21,190 bases of DNA from 2-01-FULL-49-22 sp964639445 (GCA_964639445.1 CAZXDA010000008.1:1-21190); one strand, 5' to 3'. Shown: positions 6,537 through 15,093, numbered from the stretch's first letter. Notes: generated from the sequence alone by a model not told the origin. Made by a program: numbers and translations.

Positions 6537-9379
6537 ATCACGTGAGTGGTGCGTTTGGAGGAAGAAGGGGCGAGCATTTTCTTTAGGAAGTGGCCGGTGT
6601 AGCTACTTTTGTTTTTGGCGACTTGTTCGGGGGTGCCGGCGGCCACAATCTGGCCGCCGGCATCGCCGCCTTCTGGTCCCATATCAATGATGTGGTCGGC
6701 TGATTTTATAACATCCAGGTTGTGTTCTATTACCACTACACTGTTGCCGGTATTAACCAGTGCATGCAAAACGTGAAGTAGTTTAGCCACGTCCGCCATA
6801 TGCAGACCGGTGGTTGGTTCATCCAAAATATAAAGAGTGCGGCCGGTTGGCCGGCGAGATAGTTCGGTAGCCAATTTAACACGCTGCGCTTCGCCGCCAG
6901 ACAAAGTTGTTGCCGGCTGTCCCAGCTCAATATAGCCAAGGCCAACGTCAACCAAAGTTTGTAATTTACGGTTGATGGCTGGAATATTCTCAAAGAACTC
7001 AAGCGCTTGCTCGCATGTCATTTCCAGCACGTCACTAATGGTCTTGCCTTTATAGTGAATCTCCAACGCTTCACGGTTGTAGCGCTTGCCATGACAGACC
7101 TCACACGGCATATAGACATCCGGCAAAAAATGCATCTCGATTTTAATAACGCCGTCGCCAGCACAGTTTTCGCAGCGGCCGCCTTTGACGTTAAAGCTAA
7201 AGCGGCCGGGGCTGTAACCGCGAATTTTGGCCTCCGGTGTTTGCGCAAAAAGATCGCGAATCGGTGTAAAAACGCCAGTGTAGGTCGCCGGGTTGGAGCG
7301 TGGCGTGCGCCCGATTGGTGATTGGTCAATAACGATCGCTTTATCCAGATGATTTATACCTTCTATGTCATCATGATGGCCGGGAACCGTTTGGGCGCGC
7401 ATTAGTCTGGCAGATAGTTCGCGCGCTAAAATATCATTAATTAAGCGTGATTTGCCGGAGCCAGAAACGCCGCTGACTACCACAAACTGACCGAGCGGGG
7501 CGTCTACGTCAATACTCTTAAGATTATTCTCACGAGCGCCTATGATTGTTAGTTTCTTGCCATTGCCGGCTCGCCGGTTCTTCGGCGTTGGAATGATGCG
7601 CTCACCACGCAAAAATTGAGCAGTAACTCTGGCTTTAGTTTTGGCCACCTCCTCTGTCGTACCGGTAGCGACAATTTTGCCTCCGTGAATACCGGCACCC
7701 GTGCCAATATCCACTAAATAGTCAGCGCTGCGAATTGTTTCCTCGTCGTGCTCAACTACAATTACGGTGTTACCCAAATCGCGCAGTCGCTCTAAAGTAT
7801 TAAGCAGGCGTTTATTATCGCGCTGATGTAACCCAATACTCGGCTCGTCCAGCACATACAAAACGCCCTGCAAGCCAGAGCCAATTTGCGTTGCCAGACG
7901 AATGCGTTGGGCTTCTCCCCCTGAAAGCGAAACCTCGCTACGGCTTAAAGTCAGGTAGTTTAGGCCTACGTCTTTCAAAAACTTCAGCCGAGCATTTATC
8001 TCTTTAAGGATCTGGTGGGCAATCGCCTGTTCTTTGGCATCAAGTTTAATTGTTTGAAAGAAAACGACGGCCTTATCAATATCAAGCTCGCAGATATCCA
8101 TAATATTTTTATCAGCCACAGTCACGGCTAAGACTTCCGGTTTGAGGCGTTTACCATTGCAGGCATGGCACGGCCGCTCTATCATAAAGCGCTCGATTTC
8201 ACGTCGCATAAAGTCGCTTTGGGTCTCTTCGTGACGACGTTCCAAATTGGGAATCACGCCTTCATAAGTAGTATTAAAACCCCGCCCCATACTCAAGCCA
8301 ATGCGATAGATTTCGTTGTCGGTACCGTACAAAATAATGTCCAGTTGCTTTTTAGTCAAATTGCCGGTTGGCTTATGAATCGAGAAACCGTAGCGATCGC
8401 CCACAGCCTGAAGCTTTTTGATATACCAAGAATCGCTGCTGATGCGGTTGTATGGCCTGATGGCGCCTTCGGCGATTGTTAGCCGGCCGTTGGGAATTAC
8501 CAACTGCGGATCAACTTCTAGACGGCTACCTAAGCCGGTGCAAACCGGGCAAGCGCCGTGTGGACTATTGAAGCTGAAAGTCCGTGGTTCAAGTTCTGGT
8601 ATGGCCACATCTGGGTGATCAACACAGGCGTATTTTAAGGAATAGCTAGTATCTTTTTTACTGTCGGCGTTATGGACGACAAGCAAGCCGTCAGATATAT
8701 CAAAAGCCTGCTCCCCGCTTTGCGCCAGCCGGCCCTGACTTTCTTCATCATTAACTAAGCGATCAACCACGATTTCGATATTGTGTTTGTAGTTTTTATC
8801 TAGAGCCGGAAATTCGTCGAGGGAGTAAATAACCCCGTCCACGCGCGCGCGGGCGAAGCCCGCGCGCAGGTATTGCTCAGGAATATGCTCAAAAGCACCT
8901 TTTTTATCAACCACTATGGGAGCAAGTATCATCAATCTAGCGCCAGGTATGCCGGAAATTATCTGATCAACTACAGCCGTCGATGTCTGGCGCGTCACCG
9001 GTTTGCCGCAAATCGGGCAATGCGGAATGCCAATTCGCGCAAATAGCAGACGCAAGTAATCATAGATTTCAGTCACGGTTGCAACCGTGCTGCGCGGATT
9101 GCGGCTGGTTGATTTTTGGTCAATGGAAATTGCCGGAGATAAACCCTCAATTTGATCAACATCGGGCTTCTCCATCAAACCTAAAAACTGGCGCGCATAG
9201 GCGCTTAAAGACTCCACGTAGCGCCGCTGCCCTTCAGCGTAAATGGTGTCAAAGGCCAGCGATGATTTACCGGAGCCCGAAAGCCCCGTAATCACCACCA
9301 GCTTCTCCCGTGGAATCTCCAGATTTATGTTCTTAAGATTATGCTCCCGGGCGCCTTTTACAGATATAAAATCGGCCAT
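6533..9379 (-). CDS. uvrA: UvrABC excinuclease subunit A
   Basis: The damage-sensing ATPase of nucleotide excision repair, 948 residues, normal length for the family. Two ABC ATPase modules are complete: Walker A GLSGSGKSS (32-40) and GVSGSGKSR (637-645), signatures LSGGEAQRIRLA (485-496) and LSGGEAQRVKLA (826-837), Walker B YVLDEP and YILDEP. Zinc-binding pairs are CPVC (277-280), CHAC (404-407), CENC (736-739) and CEVC (759-762), plus CPIC (121-124). The C-terminal zinc hairpin that contacts DNA is intact. It is a single-gene unit, apart from uvrC at the other end of the region. TATAAT ends 11 nt before the ATG and there is no Shine-Dalgarno, so the mRNA is probably leaderless. Two very stable inverted repeats lie inside the gene. 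Confidence 0.98.
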   Translation of the reverse strand: MADFISVKGAREHNLKNINLEIPREKLVVITGLSGSGKSSLAFDTIYAEGQRRYVESLSAYARQFLGLMEKPDVDQIEGLSPAISIDQKSTSRNPRSTVATVTEIYDYLRLLFARIGIPHCPICGKPVTRQTSTAVVDQIISGIPGARLMILAPIVVDKKGAFEHIPEQYLRAGFARARVDGVIYSLDEFPALDKNYKHNIEIVVDRLVNDEESQGRLAQSGEQAFDISDGLLVVHNADSKKDTSYSLKYACVDHPDVAIPELEPRTFSFNSPHGACPVCTGLGSRLEVDPQLVIPNGRLTIAEGAIRPYNRISSDSWYIKKLQAVGDRYGFSIHKPTGNLTKKQLDIILYGTDNEIYRIGLSMGRGFNTTYEGVIPNLERRHEETQSDFMRREIERFMIERPCHACNGKRLKPEVLAVTVADKNIMDICELDIDKAVVFFQTIKLDAKEQAIAHQILKEINARLKFLKDVGLNYLTLSRSEVSLSGGEAQRIRLATQIGSGLQGVLYVLDEPSIGLHQRDNKRLLNTLERLRDLGNTVIVVEHDEETIRSADYLVDIGTGAGIHGGKIVATGTTEEVAKTKARVTAQFLRGERIIPTPKNRRAGNGKKLTIIGARENNLKSIDVDAPLGQFVVVSGVSGSGKSRLINDILARELSARLMRAQTVPGHHDDIEGINHLDKAIVIDQSPIGRTPRSNPATYTGVFTPIRDLFAQTPEAKIRGYSPGRFSFNVKGGRCENCAGDGVIKIEMHFLPDVYMPCEVCHGKRYNREALEIHYKGKTISDVLEMTCEQALEFFENIPAINRKLQTLVDVGLGYIELGQPATTLSGGEAQRVKLATELSRRPTGRTLYILDEPTTGLHMADVAKLLHVLHALVNTGNSVVVIEHNLDVIKSADHIIDMGPEGGDAGGQIVAAGTPEQVAKNKSSYTGHFLKKMLAPSSSKRTTHVM
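6634..6662. repeat. Perfect 12-bp inverted repeat inside uvrA
   Basis: TGCCGGCGGCCA, loop CAATC, TGGCCGCCGGCA. It encodes AGGQIVAAG near the UvrA C-terminus. The arms are built of Gly and Ala codons, so part of the symmetry may come from codon bias. Confidence 0.85.
8845..8867. repeat. Perfect 10-bp GC-rich hairpin inside uvrA
   Basis: GCGCGCGGGC, loop GAA, GCCCGCGCGC. It encodes RAGFARAR, a conserved part of UvrA with no length change against the family. It should fold very stably in mRNA. Confidence 0.85.
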
Positions 9380-9390
9380 ATAACCGAACG

Positions 9391-9396
9391 ATTATA
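9391..9396 (-). promoter_or_regulatory. -10 box for uvrA, probably leaderless
   Basis: TATAAT on the minus strand is separated from the uvrA ATG by 11 nt. A transcription start at the usual distance would fall within about 5 nt of the ATG, and no SD is present. The rest of the 9380-9540 gap is AT-rich with no other recognisable element. Confidence 0.5.
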
Positions 9397-9540
9397 CGGT
9401 TTTTAACCATTTTTTTCCAGACCTAACTCTTACGCGATAAATATAAGCATAAGCTATATAAAGTTATTGAAATAAATGCAACTTAGTTTTATTATTATTT
9501 TAACTTAAGGTTGGGGCTTTGTCCGCCGAAACTTTTTATC

Positions 9541-9804
9541 ATGCGATATGTATACGTTCTTCATAGCATTAAAAGCGGTGAGTTCTACGTAGGTTCGACC
9601 TATGATTTAGATAAAAGATTACTTGAGCATAACGCTGGCCAGGTTCCAGCTACTAAAACATTAGTACCGCTTAAACTTGTACATTATGAAGCTTTCAAAA
9701 ACAAGTATGACGCCTACTTTCGTGAGAAGTGGCTAAAGACAGGTTATGGGCGGCGATACCTGAGAAAGACGCTCCATAATTTGATAAAAAGTTTAGGCGG
9801 ATGA
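9541..9804 (+). CDS. Small GIY-YIG domain nuclease-like protein (YhbQ/UPF0213 type)
   Basis: An 87-residue single-domain protein. The GIY-YIG motif is seen as YVYVL (3-7) and FYVGST (15-20), followed by DLDKRLLEHNAG with the catalytic Arg at 26. The conserved Glu is E62 in YFREKWLKT, which is typical of the small stand-alone family. Such proteins are suspected endonucleases but their biological role is poorly known. The frame is open to a TTG at 9511, but ATG 9541 gives the standard family start. No Shine-Dalgarno is evident. A small membrane protein gene follows after one base, so the two are probably co-transcribed. Confidence 0.88.
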   Translation: MRYVYVLHSIKSGEFYVGSTYDLDKRLLEHNAGQVPATKTLVPLKLVHYEAFKNKYDAYFREKWLKTGYGRRYLRKTLHNLIKSLGG

Positions 9805-9805
9805 A

Positions 9806-10006
9806 ATGTGGGATTTTCTGATTGTTTTAGGGATTATTCCCGGCACAAATATCCAAATAACTTTTTCAGAGCTGTGCGTATCTTCTGCGCTAGTTCTTAG
9901 TTTGTACCTGATCCATAAAGAACATCTTACCCCTAAAAGAGCCTTATATTTAATCAGTATTTATTGGCATAGCAGAAAAGGGCAGCAGCTTAAATTACCG
10001 GTCTAA
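9806..10006 (+). CDS. Small putative membrane protein, 66 aa
   Basis: I do not recognise this by name. It begins MWDFLIVLGIIPGTNIQITF, then has one likely membrane helix (about 22-38, ELCVSSALVLSLYLIH) and a basic C-terminal tail (KEHLTPKRA...HSRKG). The ATG lies just after the GIY-YIG stop, with GGCGG upstream at a workable distance. Its 3' end overlaps the 3' end of exoI on the other strand by 17 nt. The tight coupling and sensible membrane-protein composition support a real gene; the overlap with exoI argues for some caution. Confidence 0.55.
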   Translation: MWDFLIVLGIIPGTNIQITFSELCVSSALVLSLYLIHKEHLTPKRALYLISIYWHSRKGQQLKLPV

Positions 10007-11411
10007 TTGAATCGGCGTAGGCATATAAGTCTTTAAGTAGACTTTTCTTCTTAGCGCTGAGGCCAGGAGTTTCATTTATTTCTTCAATCTGAGCAAGGAA
10101 ACGATTAATTAAATTGTCATCTCCGGCTAAGAGCTTTTGACGGCGGAAATTTTCCCACGTTTGTTTCTCTGTTTCAGTTAGAATCTGAGAAAAATTGCGG
10201 GCTTTATAAAGCGGCAACAAGGCTTTAAGTCTCTCATCCTTAAAATCTATTTCTAATTTTGATAGTTCTTCCGGCTTGGCCGCTCGTACCACAGACATCT
10301 TCGGTTTGTCTTCATTTTTAATAAATCCGTCATATAGTTGAGTGTCGACTTTCTGGGGATCAATTACCATTTCCGGTTGCCGTGGCGGCCACATGAGTTC
10401 TAGCGCTTCCAATAATTTGTCTCCAAAAATTCTGGCGGCTTTAAGCTGCTTAAAATGAGCATTAATAATTTCTTGATGAAGCTTAAGCCGCTTGGTGCTC
10501 TCTTCATCAAGCGTACTTAAAGGCGCCACCGCCGGACAGCGATTATATTTAAGTTCCTTAATCGGAAAATAAGGCACATCCCCCCCTCTGGCTGCCCAGC
10601 GCTCGGCCAACTCAGAAGCCGATAAATCTTTAAACTCCTCTGGGTCAATCCGCAGATCATACATCAAGGCGCTAGACTTATCTTTTTTTTCTGCCACTGC
10701 TGCGGCAATGATTGTTCTTTCAAACTCGGCCGGGTAACGGCCGCTGGTGTAAATCAGCGGCTCGCCCTTAGTCACCAGCGGCCGCACTTTATCTTTGCCG
10801 CGGATGTTTAAAAGATAATCAAATAGTTTTGGCTGTTTTTCTTTAAGAAGTCTGGCTAGAGAAACTAAAACCTTAACATCACTCATAGCATCATGGACGT
10901 CAACGTGATCTAACAAATTTACGGCACTTAGATATTCAAGGCTATTTGTCGGCTTACCATCGGGAGCAAATGGCCATTTAATGCCGGCTGGCCTAAGCGC
11001 CCGCGTCATTCGAACTACATCCAACAAATCCCACGTACTACAACCGTCCTTCCAACTCCACTCGTAGGCATCATGAAAATTACGCCACAGCGTAAAGCGA
11101 ATGAATTCGTTGTCAAAACGGATGTTGTTGTAGCCGACAGTGATGGTGTCTGGCGAAAATACTTGACCAGTCAAGTATTTTGCGAATTCGGCCTCGCCTA
11201 CGCCCTCTGCCAGACTTCTTTGAGGAGTAATTCCGTGCACTAAAACAGCACTCGGTTCTGGCAAGATGTCCGGCGTCATCTTAACCAAAACGTTGTCCGG
11301 TTTACCTATCGGCTTGAGGTTCATATCCGTCCGCTGACCGGCAAACTGCATAATCCGATCGGTCCGTGGATTAAACCCGCTCGTCTCCAAATCATAAAAA
11401 TAAAAAGTCAT
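9990..11411 (-). CDS. sbcB: Exodeoxyribonuclease I (ExoI)
   Basis: A 3'-5' single-strand DNA exonuclease, 473 residues, the same size as E. coli ExoI and alignable along its length. The DEDDh active site is complete: D7 and E9 (YDLETSG), D100 (YNNIRFDNEF), H173 and D178 (HDAMSDV). The SH3-like and C-terminal helical regions follow, with PLYKARNF near 410 and the end LKDLYAYADSI. The start ATG overlaps the obg stop as ATGA, so it is translated from the obg transcript. Two palindromic features lie in the coding sequence: a copy of the ACTTGAC palindrome at 11156-11181, encoding KYLTGQVF, and a 12-bp inverted repeat at 10738-10784. Neither changes the length compared with E. coli ExoI. Confidence 0.96.
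   Translation of the reverse strand: MTFYFYDLETSGFNPRTDRIMQFAGQRTDMNLKPIGKPDNVLVKMTPDILPEPSAVLVHGITPQRSLAEGVGEAEFAKYLTGQVFSPDTITVGYNNIRFDNEFIRFTLWRNFHDAYEWSWKDGCSTWDLLDVVRMTRALRPAGIKWPFAPDGKPTNSLEYLSAVNLLDHVDVHDAMSDVKVLVSLARLLKEKQPKLFDYLLNIRGKDKVRPLVTKGEPLIYTSGRYPAEFERTIIAAAVAEKKDKSSALMYDLRIDPEEFKDLSASELAERWAARGGDVPYFPIKELKYNRCPAVAPLSTLDEESTKRLKLHQEIINAHFKQLKAARIFGDKLLEALELMWPPRQPEMVIDPQKVDTQLYDGFIKNEDKPKMSVVRAAKPEELSKLEIDFKDERLKALLPLYKARNFSQILTETEKQTWENFRRQKLLAGDDNLINRFLAQIEEINETPGLSAKKKSLLKDLYAYADSIRPVI
10738..10784. repeat. Perfect 12-bp inverted repeat inside exoI
   Basis: CGGCCGCTGGTG and CACCAGCGGCCG, with a 23-nt loop. It encodes RPLV...YTSGRY, which aligns with the family. A nested CCGCTG/CAGCGG offers an alternative fold. 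Confidence 0.85.
11156..11181. repeat. ACTTGAC-CA-GTCAAGT palindrome inside exoI (family copy 3)
   Basis: AAAATACTTGAC, CA, GTCAAGTATTTT: perfect 12-bp arms, the cleanest of the four copies. The element is read in frame as KYLTGQVF in ExoI. Two other copies act as ends of convergent genes. Confidence 0.85.
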
Positions 11412-12412
11412 TTTGACCTCGCCTGCTCGACTGCTTTGTTGACAACTGCCAACAGTTCTTTGATGCCCTTGCCGCTTTGGCTGGAAATGGCTAAAGCCAG
11501 CGTTTTTTTGGGTATGACTCTTTTAAGGGCTTTCATTTGCGCCGCTATCTCTTTTTTATCAACCCCGTCAATTTTAGATAGCGCCACCACCTGCGGACGC
11601 TGGCTCAAATCCACTTGATAGGCCGCCAGTTCTTTCATAATCGTCTGATAATCATGCGCGGTGTCTTGGCTATACACATCAATCAAATGGATTAAAACAC
11701 TGGTGCGTTCGATGTGACGTAGGAACTTATCACCCAGTCCTTTGCCCTGGCTGGCACCTTCAATCAAGCCGGGGATATCGGCAAAAAGCAAGCTGGTTTT
11801 TTGGTCGATATCGACTACGCCTAAATTCGGCACCAGCGTGGTAAATGGATAATCGGCAATCTCTGGCCGGGCGTTGCTAATTACTGACAAAAGTGTCGAT
11901 TTGCCGGCATTGGGCAGACCCACAACTCCTACATCAGCAATCATCTTAAGCTCAAATGTGGCTTCGATTTCTTGGCCTTTTTCGCCTTTTTCGGAAACTC
12001 TCGGTGCTTGGCGAGTTGAACTGACAAAATGGGCATTTCCAAAGCCGCCTTTGCCGCCGCGCGCCAGCGTCTCTCTTTGACCATCAGCTGTAAAATCGGC
12101 CAAGTCTTGGCCTGACCGATCTGTTACGATCGTACCAACCGGCACGTCAATTTCTAGATCAGCGCCGCTTTTGCCGTGCTTTTTGGCTTTTTTGCCTGCT
12201 TGGCCGCTTTCCGCTCTCAATAATTTTTTATAGCGGAAAGCGGCCAGCGTATTTTGATTGCGACTAGCGCGCAAAACTATGTCGCCGCCATCACCACCGT
12301 CGCCGCCATCAGGTCCGCCCTGCTCTCTATATTTCTCGTGCCTAAAGCTAACAATACCGTTGCCGCCGTCACCGGCTTTCAATGTTACCGAAACCCTATC
12401 CACAAACGCCAT
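11408..12412 (-). CDS. obg: GTPase Obg/CgtA
   Basis: A ribosome-associated GTPase involved in 50S maturation and stress control, 334 residues. The glycine-rich Obg fold spans 1-157 (for example GGDGGDGGDIVLRA, GKGGFGNAHF). The G domain follows: G1 GLPNAGKST (165-173), G2 within YPFTTLVPNLG, G3 DIPGLIEGA (212-220), G4 SKID (279-282), G5 AISSQSGKG (308-316). It ends right after the G domain, without the C-terminal OCT or extended tail of some homologues. It is first in an operon with exoI (ATGA overlap). No Shine-Dalgarno is seen; TAAAAT lies 6 nt before the ATG. A perfect 15-bp inverted repeat lies within the Obg-fold coding sequence. Confidence 0.97.
   Translation of the reverse strand: MAFVDRVSVTLKAGDGGNGIVSFRHEKYREQGGPDGGDGGDGGDIVLRASRNQNTLAAFRYKKLLRAESGQAGKKAKKHGKSGADLEIDVPVGTIVTDRSGQDLADFTADGQRETLARGGKGGFGNAHFVSSTRQAPRVSEKGEKGQEIEATFELKMIADVGVVGLPNAGKSTLLSVISNARPEIADYPFTTLVPNLGVVDIDQKTSLLFADIPGLIEGASQGKGLGDKFLRHIERTSVLIHLIDVYSQDTAHDYQTIMKELAAYQVDLSQRPQVVALSKIDGVDKKEIAAQMKALKRVIPKKTLALAISSQSGKGIKELLAVVNKAVEQARSK
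12201..12246. repeat. Perfect 15-bp inverted repeat inside obg
   Basis: TGGCCGCTTTCCGCT and AGCGGAAAGCGGCCA with a 16-nt AT-rich loop. It encodes LAAFRYKKLLRAESGQ, a normal part of the Obg fold. A perfect match of this size is not expected by chance in 21 kb. Confidence 0.9.
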
Positions 12413-12553
12413 AAAGGCATTTTACAATTTACAATTCACATTTCACATTAATTTATCAATTCACATTTAACGATTGTCGCTGCAATGAAAAATGATCAAT
12501 GAAAAATTATTGAAAAATGTAAATTGCTAAATGATAAATTCGCTAGCCGTAGG
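12413..12553. repeat. AT-rich low-complexity gap with direct and inverted words
   Basis: CAATTCACATTT occurs twice (12432-12443 and 12457-12468). CAATTTACA (12425) has an inverted partner at 12518-12526, and AATTTATCA (12450) at 12532-12540; these two pairings cross each other. AATGAAAAATG-like words fill the rest. I see no gene here. It contains the obg promoter region near its left end. Confidence 0.6.
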
Positions 12554-12557
12554 CTAG
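12543..12557 (-). terminator. Short stem at the LysM-CHAP 3' end
   Basis: CTAGCC, loop, GGCTAG overlaps the LysM-CHAP stop codon and leads into AT-rich DNA on the minus strand (CGAATTTATC). It may help end transcription, though the U-run is poor. Confidence 0.35.
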
Positions 12558-13555
12558 TGGTAGATATAGTGTTCAAACGTGGAAGCTGGTGCCCAGTCGC
12601 TGTGACCAACCCGACCCCAACCAGCCAATCCGTTCATATCCGAATATTTAATCATTGTGCTGTCGGCATTTACGGTATCAACAATGGCCACATGCCCTAA
12701 CCATCCTCTGCTAGTCTGGGCTATAGCTCCAGCTACGGGCGCACGGCTGACTGTCCAGCCGCTCAAAGCGGCATATAAAGCCCAAGTATTGGCATTACCC
12801 CAGTTGGTAGGTACAGATACTCTGGAAGCCACATAGTAAGTACAGTAACCATAGTCGTAACCATTACCACCATAGGTGGCAGCAAAGAAGGATGCATACG
12901 TGATAACGGGTTGAATCCGGCCGTTGGGAATAATAATCTGGTCCCCGGGTTGCAGACCGCTAATTTCGGCATCATTGTAAACAATAACCTGACCTTCGTC
13001 GGCGTTGAATTTGCGTGCCAAAGATGATGGCGTATCGCCTGTCTTCACAGTATAGACAATGCCGTTAACCGGCGGGATTGATAGTTTTAGGCCAGCGGTT
13101 AGGTTATTGCCGCTAAGGTTGTTTGACCAGCGGATACTGTCCGCGCTGACGTGAAAACGATCAGCCAGAGTGCCAATTGTATCTCCTGGCTGGCTAACAT
13201 AATGGATAATGTCTCTTTTAGATTTTTGGGCGGTGGCCACTACCTGGGGTTTGGCCAGTACAGTCGTATCAGATGGCACGAGAGATAAAAGTAAAGCGTC
13301 AGAATCAGCCTGATTACGTATAGGGGTGAGTTCCGGCAAACGAGTCATCTGCGCCACATTAAGAGCAATCTGAGCCGATGATAGTTGATCAAGGGGGTTA
13401 GGCACTGAACTAGCTGTCGCTACAGCGCTGTGTAGGTTATTAGAATGTATAGTTTGGCTAGCTGAACGGTTGCTAATTACATAAACGCCAATAGCGAGCA
13501 GCAAAAAAAGATTGCCGGCTACCAACATCCAACGGTTAAAACGGCGTTTACGCAC
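12554..13555 (-). CDS. Membrane-anchored LysM-CHAP peptidoglycan hydrolase
   Basis: A 333-residue cell-envelope protein. A basic start (MRKRRFNRW) and one hydrophobic segment (10-27) anchor it with the rest outside. Two LysM peptidoglycan-binding modules follow: about 117-161 (HYVSQPGDTIGTLADRFHVS) and 167-210 (YTVKTGDTPSSLARKFN). The C-terminal CHAP domain (about 225-333) has the expected Cys238 (YGYCTYYVA) and His288 (GWLGHVAIV), so it is probably an active amidase or endopeptidase. The start is GTG with no Shine-Dalgarno. TGGTATAAT lies 8 nt upstream, implying its own leaderless promoter just after mltG. Together with mltG and ftsA it fits wall remodelling during growth and division. Confidence 0.93.
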   Translation of the reverse strand: MRKRRFNRWMLVAGNLFLLLAIGVYVISNRSASQTIHSNNLHSAVATASSVPNPLDQLSSAQIALNVAQMTRLPELTPIRNQADSDALLLSLVPSDTTVLAKPQVVATAQKSKRDIIHYVSQPGDTIGTLADRFHVSADSIRWSNNLSGNNLTAGLKLSIPPVNGIVYTVKTGDTPSSLARKFNADEGQVIVYNDAEISGLQPGDQIIIPNGRIQPVITYASFFAATYGGNGYDYGYCTYYVASRVSVPTNWGNANTWALYAALSGWTVSRAPVAGAIAQTSRGWLGHVAIVDTVNADSTMIKYSDMNGLAGWGRVGHSDWAPASTFEHYIYH

Positions 13556-13563
13556 AACTTCTT

Positions 13564-13572
13564 ATTATACCA
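13564..13572 (-). promoter_or_regulatory. Extended -10 promoter for LysM-CHAP gene, probably leaderless
   Basis: TGGTATAAT on the minus strand ends 8 nt before the GTG start. It is identical to the extended -10 before ftsA. Confidence 0.6.
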
Positions 13573-13573
13573 A

Positions 13574-14653
13574 CTACAAAGTGCATGTCTTTACACCATA
13601 TTTTTCGATGGCTGCCTGGTGCTCTTGCGCCGTTTTTGTGAAGTGCATCTTGCAGTCATTACCGGTGAAGTAGTAAAGATAATCAGTAGTGGCTGGATGG
13701 GCTGCGGCTTGCAAAGCCTCTTTAGTTACATTACTGATTGGCCCAGGTGGTAAACTGTTATGCAAATAGGTATTGTAGGCAGAGTCATGGGCAATGGCAA
13801 CTGCCGCTGCCTTGGCTGTATCTTGCGGCAACTGCACGCCATCCTTGATTGCGCCGTAAATGGCCGTAGCATCGGCCTGCAGAGGCATATTCTGCGAGAG
13901 CCTGGCCAGCAAAACCTGAGCCACAATTGGCTGAATTACTGTCTCGTCTTTGCTACTCGAATATTCTTTAAGGACAATTGACGCCAATGTTATCCCCTGA
14001 TAAGTGGATAGTTGCTGCTGCTTAAAGCCGCTAGTTATGTTATTTGTTAGGTACTTTTGCATCTCGTCTAACGATTCGCGAACAATAAATTGAGCTGGCG
14101 TATCGGTTAATTTTTGGAATGAATCTGGATATAGGTAGCCTTCTAAGGTAGCACCAGCCGGCAAACTGGCCAGCGCCGGGTGGCCCGCGTAATTAGCTGG
14201 ATTAAAGGCGGTGTCTACCTCTGTCTGCGAATAACCGTTATCACGAAAAGTCTGCTTGATTTGATCAAGCCGTTTGCTAGGGCCGATAGTCAGCAAATCC
14301 TTAGCCACATCGCCCTTAACCATCTTATTAACGATGGTTTGCACGCTCATTGACGGGCTTAATTTATAAGTGCCGGCCTGCAGTTTGTCGCGATAGTTAC
14401 TGGCTGTAACGTATGTTTCAAAGGCACTAATGCTGCGGATCAAGCCGCCAGCTTGTAAATCCACGGCAATTTGATGGACGCCGCTACCCCGATTGACCGT
14501 AAAGTAAGCAGCTGCGGTTGACGAACTGGCCGGCCTTAAATTGACGTTATACCAACTGCGTAAGATAGCTACGCTGCCAACAACTGCAATCAAAGCCACA
14601 ATCAGGGCAATAATCCATGGCTTAGTAATCCGTGATTTAATAGATGGCTCCAT
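13574..14653 (-). CDS. mltG: Endolytic transglycosylase MltG (YceG-like)
   Basis: An inner-membrane lytic transglycosylase that cuts nascent glycan strands, 359 residues. There is one membrane segment (about 12-32), a LysM-like subdomain (about 50-112), and the catalytic YceG domain with LEGYLYPDSF (170-179), the conserved catalytic glutamate E230 (ASIVLKEY), LQADATAIYGA and LPPGPISN. Family members often read EKE where this one reads LKE; the second, conserved Glu is kept. An AAAGGA Shine-Dalgarno lies just before the ATG. It follows ruvX by 14 nt and is the last gene of the ftsA operon. Confidence 0.95.
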   Translation of the reverse strand: MEPSIKSRITKPWIIALIVALIAVVGSVAILRSWYNVNLRPASSSTAAAYFTVNRGSGVHQIAVDLQAGGLIRSISAFETYVTASNYRDKLQAGTYKLSPSMSVQTIVNKMVKGDVAKDLLTIGPSKRLDQIKQTFRDNGYSQTEVDTAFNPANYAGHPALASLPAGATLEGYLYPDSFQKLTDTPAQFIVRESLDEMQKYLTNNITSGFKQQQLSTYQGITLASIVLKEYSSSKDETVIQPIVAQVLLARLSQNMPLQADATAIYGAIKDGVQLPQDTAKAAAVAIAHDSAYNTYLHNSLPPGPISNVTKEALQAAAHPATTDYLYYFTGNDCKMHFTKTAQEHQAAIEKYGVKTCTL

Positions 14654-14667
14654 CGCGTCCTTTTAAT

Positions 14668-15093
14668 CTAACACATTACCCTGGCGGTTTCTGGCGTATC
14701 GAGAAAATCCTGCAGAATGATGGCAGCTGCCAAAGCATGCTCATCAAAATGCTGCTGTTTGATGTTTGAATTTTGAAGTTTACCAGTCGCTTCACGACTG
14801 GTTAAGGCTTCGTCCTGCCAATAAAGTGGGGTATTTATTTTTGGCTTGGCTTCGTCCACCCATTGCCGCACCCAAGCTGTTTGATCAGTATCTTCGCCCT
14901 TAAGGTTGCGTGGCAGCCCCACCGCTATAGCTTCGACTTTATGGTCTTTAAGGTACGTTGTTAATTTGGTAATAGCTTCATTTGTTGCAACGCTCATTGA
15001 CGGCTCCGCTAATCTGGCGATATTTGACGCCCTGGCAATCCCTGTACGCTTTAAACCAACATCCAAACCCAATACTTCTGCTGCTTCGATCAC
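14668..15093 (-). CDS. ruvX: YqgF/RuvX-family Holliday junction resolvase-like protein
   Basis: A small RNase H-fold nuclease (141 residues) linked to pre-16S rRNA 5' end processing and to Holliday junction resolution. Family motifs are present: LGLDVGLKRTGIA with D11, AIAVGLPRNLKGEDTDQT (55-72), DEALTSREA (94-102) and DEHALAAAIIL with D117. The GTG start overlaps the upstream gene's TGA stop as GTGA, so translation is coupled. An 8-bp hairpin (14782-14802) sits inside the gene at LTSREATGK. Confidence 0.93.
   Translation of the reverse strand: MIEAAEVLGLDVGLKRTGIARASNIARLAEPSMSVATNEAITKLTTYLKDHKVEAIAVGLPRNLKGEDTDQTAWVRQWVDEAKPKINTPLYWQDEALTSREATGKLQNSNIKQQHFDEHALAAAIILQDFLDTPETARVMC

Noticed and set aside
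7007..7329. Frames on both strands within uvrA
   Set aside because: Shadow frames of a well-conserved gene; no independent evidence.
14782..14802. 8-bp hairpin ACCAGTCG/CGACTGGT in ruvX as a fifth family copy
   Set aside because: It lacks the ACTTGAC core and falls in ordinary family sequence (DEALTSREA); one 8-bp palindrome is near chance level.
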